Assembly: GCF_032062135.1 (NCBI RefSeq)
Contig: NC_092869.1
Span: forward strand, 47,651,467 to 47,715,466
DNA: 64,000 nt
From: Pyxicephalus adspersus
Taxonomy: Eukaryota; Chordata; Amphibia; Anura; Pyxicephalidae
Reading direction: 5' to 3'
The position numbers were made by a program, and so were the translations under genes. Shown here piece after piece: positions 58,082 to 64,000 of this stretch (position 1 is its first letter; each line of letters opens with the position of its first letter). The notes below the pieces were generated by a model that searched no databases, was not told where the DNA came from, and was given only the letters and a program-made list of their open reading frames with translations.

Positions 58082-58350
58082 GGTTATGTATTGGGAGAAG
58101 TATTGTTGTATAAAAGGTTTTTAATTTTGAAGTTGGCACATTTCACCCCTGGCAGTGTCCAACTTCCCATGCTTTGTTTGATAATTCTGGCCCTCTGTAG
58201 AACTAATAATCAGGTTTTCTCAAATACAAAGCACGAGAAGTTGGTATTATCAAACACAAAGCATGGGAAGTTGGGCACTGCCATGGGTGAAATGTGCCAA
58301 CTCCAAGGTTAAAGCCTTCAATAGCACAATACTTCTCCCTATACATAACC
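58082..58350. mobile_element. 269-bp foldback element
   Basis: Arms of about 110 bp run from GGTTATGTATTGGGAGAAGT at the left edge to its inverse at 58331-58350. The inner part (58136-58195 against 58250-58312) is about 93 percent complementary. The loop is about 55 bases. The two arms share 'aacttcccatgctttgt', which appears a third time, drifted, in the loop side. No coding content. Confidence 0.85.
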
Positions 58351-58639
58351 AACAATTTATTTTAGCTTTATCAAACTTTAAAAGCAGGTCGTGTATTTGG
58401 TTCCTTTAGATTATTTCCTCTTGTGATACAGCTGGCAAAAGCTTTGCACTGCATTATTGGTTGTATGTATTTGTGGAGATGGACCTGCAAAGTTTTCAGC
58501 ACCAGGGATTTGCTGCAGCAAACCCATTTCTCATCCCTATCACTTTCTTTAAGGCCTACATGGATCCCATGGCCGTCTCTATGATCTGGGTTCACAAGAC
58601 TACGGTAATGAAAAGTGCAGGAATGAAAACCTCTCATCA

Positions 58640-59390
58640 CCATAGCTGGAGGGGAAAAGAAAGAACACAATGGGCAAGTGAAGCAAATCTAACAAGAGAC
58701 AAATTGTCATGGCTGAACAAAAGGGCAGAACATCTGCAAACCAGAACATCTTGTCAGGTTTTCCCATTATGCATTAGCTCAAGAGTGGTCCAGGTAAGAA
58801 CATCAGGTAAATCAGCAATAGGGTCCTGGACTCTCAAAGTGTATTGATGCAGATGTGAGGAGGGATCTAGTCCCTGTGATCCAATCCTACAAAAGAGCTA
58901 CTGTAGCACAAATTGTTGAAAAAAAAGTAATACTGGCCTTGAAAAAAAGGTGTAAAAACATGCAGTGCATTGCAATTTACTGTGAACAGGGACTACAAGA
59001 CTGCAGATCAGTTAGAAGCACCAATGCTGACTCCTGTCCTGCAATGAACATGTGGACATCAGAAATGGACCATGGAGCAGTGGCAGAGAGTGGCCTGGTC
59101 TGATGAATCATGTTTTCATTTGGATCACGTGGATATGCTTTTTCTTGACCCTAATATCATGGAACCCTTGAAATACCTGTCATGTCTTCCCTGCCTCCAC
59201 ACACCACTTTTATCTTCAGCTACAAGCCTGTCAAAGGACCAGCACATGGGGCTACAGATATTATATCTACAGTGCATTACCATGGTGGTCAGTGAGAGGA
59301 ATTCCGCTGGGTTGGATCGGAGCTGTTTTGGCAGCACACGGGGGGTGCACACAATGGTAGGTAGTTTAATGTTTAGGCTGGTCAGTGTAC
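58640..59390 (+). pseudogene. Tc1/mariner transposase, decayed and deleted
   Basis: From the helix-turn-helix part ('gacaaattgtcatggctgaac', 'agctcaagagtggtcc') through 'aagagctactgtagcacaaa' to the second catalytic region 'WSDESCFHLDHVD' at about 59094-59133. A deletion then joins straight to the C-terminal codons and the 3' end 'ggagctgttttggcagcaca' (59320-59339) and 'ctggtcagtgta' (59378-59389). Several stops and frameshifts are present. It is the longer relative of the tail in GLRX5 intron 1. Confidence 0.85.
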
Positions 59391-59809
59391 ATTTATCTAT
59401 GAACTCCACGACTGCTTTAAGCCAAAGCAAAGTACCTACAAATTCTTCTTCGACCCTCTTCATTTACAAGAGGTTTGGCCTCAAAATGTTTGTTTTTACT
59501 GATTGATAGCGTCATGTTTTAATAAACTTTTATCGCCCTCCATTGCACTTCAGTCATAATTGTGTTCAAAGAGTTATTAGTTTGATATTGTGCTGGGCTC
59601 AGGTGAGCTTCCCACACCAGTGATATCGTATGTCAGTAATTATTATTATTATTATCAGATGGACCTCAGTGAAAATAAATCCTCGTAAAAGTTTGAGAAG
59701 GAAAAAATAAAACATGCAAACTAAACATAAATTAAACGTAAGCTATATCTATGTGTATTCTTTGTTCAGGTGTGTGCATCAAACTATAAAAAAAAGCTGC
59801 AATTGCATT

Positions 59810-60175
59810 TAAAGTGGAACTAAAGTTTAACAATAAAAATTACAAGCAGTTTGGTTCGTTATTGCAGAGGGACTGGTGATGTCTCTTCTGTGATAAAATA
59901 TATTTACCTGCCTATTCTTCCATTGAAAGTACATTGAGCTGCATCTGCACAGTGTACAATCCCAGCATAACCAGTGCCAGGAATGAATGATCGCCTTTGT
60001 GAGACTTACATCATCCTGGCCTGGCCAATCAAGATGGCTGAAGGTCCAAACCCAGAGGAATGTTGGTTTTGGCAATGGAGGGAGAAGGGACAAATTTAGT
60101 TCCATGTTAAAGGCCCATTTTATCCAAAATCTGGTATCCCAGTTTTTAATGGTTGCCAATAATTTTGAAATTTAA
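59810..60175. repeat. interspersed repeat family C, copy 2
   Basis: 'aaagtggaactaaagtttaa', 'gataaaatatatttacctgcc' and 'atcatcctggcctggccaat' parallel the copy at 13855-14143. Confidence 0.5.
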
Positions 60176-60359
60176 GTCTCCCACTGGGCGTCTGATGGAG
60201 TCTGATGGAGTGATGGGCAAACACGGCTGGCTTCCATTGCTTCCATTTCGGGATGGGAACCATCCTGCTTCACCCAGAAGAGGCCTGATATACATGCAGA
60301 CCATCATTTTATACCAATACCCCAACTACTAATAAACAAAAATCCAGTCATTGAAAGGC

Positions 60360-60675
60360 GGGCCAGGGACAATCAGGTTAGATGACGCTAGATGTCCCCC
60401 AGCCATAAAATGAGGCAAGCCCTATCTGATTTGCTGCAGCTTTAAATGAACTGATATGCTCACAGTGTGCAGTGAAATCTGAGTAAGCAATTTTAGTAAA
60501 GAAGAGAAGCTGGTGCACTGTGCAATACTAAAGGGGAGGGGGGAGGGCAGATTTAATGAAGGAAAGGAGGGGGGAGGGGATTTAATGAAAGGAGGCTGGA
60601 GGGCAGATTTAGGGAATGGGAGGTGGAGGGCAGATTTAATATAGGGGACACTGAAGGGCAGATTTAATTATAGTA
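60360..60675 (+). repeat. interspersed repeat family E, copy 2, with G-rich tandem tail
   Basis: 'gatgacgctagatgtccccc', 'gatttgctgcag' and 'gctcacagtgtgcag' match 34585-34775. It is followed by four or five drifting units of 'ggagggcagatttaatga' at 60535-60675. Confidence 0.6.
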
Positions 60676-60679
60676 AGGC

Positions 60680-63600
60680 TATTGGAATATACCTTACTTG
60701 TTATTTATTTTTTGCCCTTTGGTTGAACTCAATGATGCAAATTTTTTTTCAACTTATGTAACTTCTTAGGAAAATATGTGACATAAAAATCTATTCTTGA
60801 TGAAAATGTTACCTCCATGGACCTGGTTTAGAAGCATTCAAACCTTTTCTCCACCTATGTGAAGGATGATAAAGATCCTTTAGGAGTAATATGCAAAAAT
60901 CTATGGAATGGGCCCCTCCCCTCCAGAACAGTATTATTCTCCAGCAGCCTCCTTTATGAAGTTGTCTTCTTTGCACAGTTCATTGGGCTTTCTATTATCA
61001 CCGTCTTGTCACATTATTTGGGCCAGTGCTCAATAACTCAGGCCATGTATGATTCACCAACAAATGTTTTCTGTTTTTAGCAGTTGGCTCATCGCTCCCG
61101 TCTGTGGTGTGAATCCGTCCTGACGTGTGTTGGAACTGCTGGAGACAAAAGGTAACATCCATAGCCCCGGCCCTGTAATTACGACTGAAAAGAAGTCTTG
61201 GTCTATAAAGTGTGTCTCGCAGACATGGTGATTCGAAGGGATTGTGGCACATCCTCTGTATAGTGCTTGCAGAAAGTTGTCACCTTGTAGGTGACACAAA
61301 GCTCCATCTGTAAGAATACTAATGTGGCCTTCTCTCACCTGCAAAATGGAAAAGTAGCAGAGGAATGAAAATCAGGCTGACGTTTAGATCTTGGAAATGT
61401 TGTAATTGCCAGGTTCCTAGGCAGCCAGGTGACCTTGCATATGCCCGCTGCCAGCTTCAGTATATCAACCACATCCCTAAGGTAAGAAGCAATGACTATG
61501 TCCGAGCCAGTGGTGGACATAGCCAAGGGGGGCCCCTGTGCCGAACTGGCTTGGAGCCTCCTTGCCAAACTAACTTGTTGGCTGAGTAGGGTCTGGGACC
61601 TTTGTTTAGCAGCACACTGTACACTTTCCTATATCTGCCCTTGATCTGGGGGATGTATAGGTGGGGAGACCCACCACTTGGAGGAAAGACTCCTTTTTTC
61701 ACAAAGCATGGTGGACAAAAGACACACTTCTGAATTCCAAGGACCACAAAGAATTTATACACAATAAGTTATTACGTGCTTGTGTCACTTTGCATTGACT
61801 TGAATCTGCCTGCAATGCTTGGCAACTTGCTTAGCTTGCCAAATGCCTCAGTTGGAGTCAAGGGAAACACGCCTATAAGCGCTAAACAGCACGTATTTGC
61901 AGAGCTCTGCAGCACAGCCATTTCCTATTATACTTTCTAGAACAATATTGTGTTCTGAGACCTTTAAAAACACCTAGTAACACCTCTGAAATGCAACAAA
62001 AACCCCAACAACAATGCATAATTATTGGTGTTTTAGTTGGGATTGAAATGCCTTTATTTCTAACACCCATATATGCCTAATTTAACACTTGCCTATATAT
62101 CAGACTAAAAGGAGGGATAAATGAAAGAAAAAGGAACAGTAGGGATTGGGTTCCAAAAATGCAAAATTCCAATCTCTTCAGCTGAAGGACAGTTTGGTGT
62201 TATGCAGGTTGGCCATACTTCAGGGGGGAAGTTACGATTTGTGCAGACTGTGCAACTCTTCAGGGGCCTCCGAAATGTAAAGGGCCACCAATACCTGCCA
62301 TTGTAAATTTCTTCACCAAACGGCATATCTGGGAGTGCTGGATTGCTTGTCCCCTGATGAACTCGGTGGTTCCTGCTGCTATCCATTAGTAATGTGAGGG
62401 TTTATAAGAGGAACCACTGAGCAAGGTGAGGAACAAGATGATTGACACTCCCGGAAATCTGAGTTTCTAATGAAACCTAAAGCAAGGATTTCTCTCCATT
62501 ACACTGGATTCCAATAATCAGATTTCAACATTGTAACTTTGTAGCAAGGCTGCAGCAGAGGCTGATTTGTAATAATACATTTATTCTCTGCTTTGCTTCA
62601 CTTAAACCTTGTCCTTAGAACACACCTGTTACACTTTTATCACTGGTGAACACCAGGTTGTGGAGGTTGTGAACACAAGAACAGCCGGGCAGGATTTGGA
62701 TGATTATGTCACCTCTGAGCCCGCATTTCTGTCCAGGATGTGGAAGATGATTTTGGATGATGTCTGGACAAAGATGGCTCCATTCTTTTGGAGAGAAAAC
62801 CAGATGAAAACATTGTCAATGATGGCTTCAAAACCTCCTATCAATAAAGCATCTTCATAGTTGAGGCGCTTGCTTGATGAAAGCATTGTCACAATATAAT
62901 GGTTGTCCTCATCCAAGCAGAGCCCTTTACCCCCCTCCAGTCTCCATTGTTTCCATTTAACATGTTGCTGTCAAGTATTTGTCAGCTGAAGCATGCAGGG
63001 TGACATTTATTAGCGCCCCCCAGTACTGCCTGCCTGGGACAAAGCATGGACGGCTTTCTTTGTTATGAGTATGATGACTTGAAGTGTGCTGTCATCTTTC
63101 ATGGCTCTTCTGTATTGGAACCTGGCTTTTTTTACACTTAACGCACCTCTGGTAGGGCGGAGAACTCCCCCAGGCCTTTTCTTGTGTTAGAATCAAGTGG
63201 TCACCGGGCACTGCAGGTAAGAAGAGGGACACAGAAATCTAATTGTGAACAGAATCAACGCATAACACATGCAGAAGCAGATTCTGGCTGATTCACTTAT
63301 TCGGAATATGAACATTCTCTCCTCTTCTGCAGATAAAGTTGCTGTTGTTGCTGATGCCAGATGTATATTTCTTTAAATCGTTTCTATTTTTTCCATAAAT
63401 GCTTCCCAGGTTCATAAAAAAAAAGAAAAAGGTAAAGCAAAAACAGCTCAGGTTGCAAATCAATAATATATCCTCTCCAGTACCTCTTTCTCACCACAAG
63501 ATGTCCCCAGTTTCCAGGCTGAATGACGCCTAGCTAGCTATTCAATCCTGATGACTGAGGACATACAGTGAGCGCAGGGCGTCATGTGACTGAGCCCTGA

Positions 63601-64000
63601 AAATTAAAACTCTGTCTGTCACATGACCAGCCTAAAGAAATCAAAATTAAAGTATAACAATAAAGAAACATTAATTATACACAGGGGGCTATCGGAAAGA
63701 GTGATGAATTGGAAGAAAAGGTGGGTTGCAAAAATTTATTTACTTACCACCAGTTTTGGAACTTAAGTAGGTGAATCACATTACTAACCCCCCTACAGGC
63801 CCATGCTTTGCCTTGAAAGGGAAGGTAATAGGGTAAACGCTCTTGCCAATCTGGCCTCAATGATCCTGATGTGGATACCAGGAAGCACTGGGCACCAGGA
63901 GGGCACAAGTGCAGGGATATGAAATACAGGAACACAGATCAGAGCCAGGTCACAGGCAGGATCTGGCAACATGCGGGCTGATGAGGTACAAGGCTGCAGC
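60680..64000. other. no gene seen
   Basis: Intergenic. 61500-61700 and 62100-62400 look like parts of interspersed repeats. 63490-63610 is a relative of the element at 19920-19990 ('gaggacatacagtgagcgca'). The frames at 62609-62860 (+) and 62704-62916 (-) overlap, and neither has a recognised domain or splice evidence. Confidence 0.4.

Overview
The window looks like nuclear DNA of an anuran amphibian. It is AT-rich and gene-poor, full of cut-and-paste DNA transposons (Tc1/mariner, hAT-like, many foldback MITEs), truncated L1-like LINE ends and minisatellites, and its genes have spliceosomal introns, CpG-rich promoters and AATAAA signals. There is nothing bacterial or viral in it. One 815-base assembly gap lies at 5392-6206. 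Frog assignment rests on recognising repeat families from memory; the species is not determined.

Three loci can be supported. (1) GLRX5 on the + strand: two coding exons (4261-4507 and 7641-7819), 141 residues with a CGFS active site, behind a CpG-rich promoter. (2) On the - strand, a probable divergent non-coding transcript begins about 250 bp upstream of the GLRX5 start codon. It has a YY1-type promoter element and a strong GTAAGT donor, and leads into a 425-bp tandem duplication (1726-2575) whose minus strand folds strongly. In human the divergent neighbour of GLRX5 is SNHG10, host of the H/ACA scaRNA SCARNA13, so this is a candidate homologue. (3) On the - strand at 29573-29427, a 48-codon ORF in its own exon encodes a one-helix membrane micropeptide that I recognise as the TUNAR (BNLN/pTUNAR) product. 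It has a strong Kozak context and a good splice acceptor 41 bases upstream of the ATG. In a genome a locus like this would easily be filed as a lncRNA only.

GLRX5 and TUNAR also lie on the same side of human chromosome 14, with TCL1-family genes between them. Here only about 21 kb separates them and no gene is visible in between. Most of the remaining sequence (8-29 kb and 30-64 kb) is intergenic, or upstream intron/flank of TUNAR, and is dominated by repeats.

The most notable non-gene structures are these. A roughly 1-kb array of 30-bp units at 31.9-33.0 kb appears to be an in-frame tandem amplification of the GGSVMIWG segment of a Tc1 transposase, with the rest of the same transposon directly after it. 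A recurring CTGANGA-hairpin-GAAAC motif resembles a minimal hammerhead ribozyme core. A 38-bp near-copy of GLRX5 exon 1 lies inside GLRX5 intron 1. A 77-nt near-perfect hairpin lies at 24.2 kb and a 269-bp foldback at 58.1 kb.
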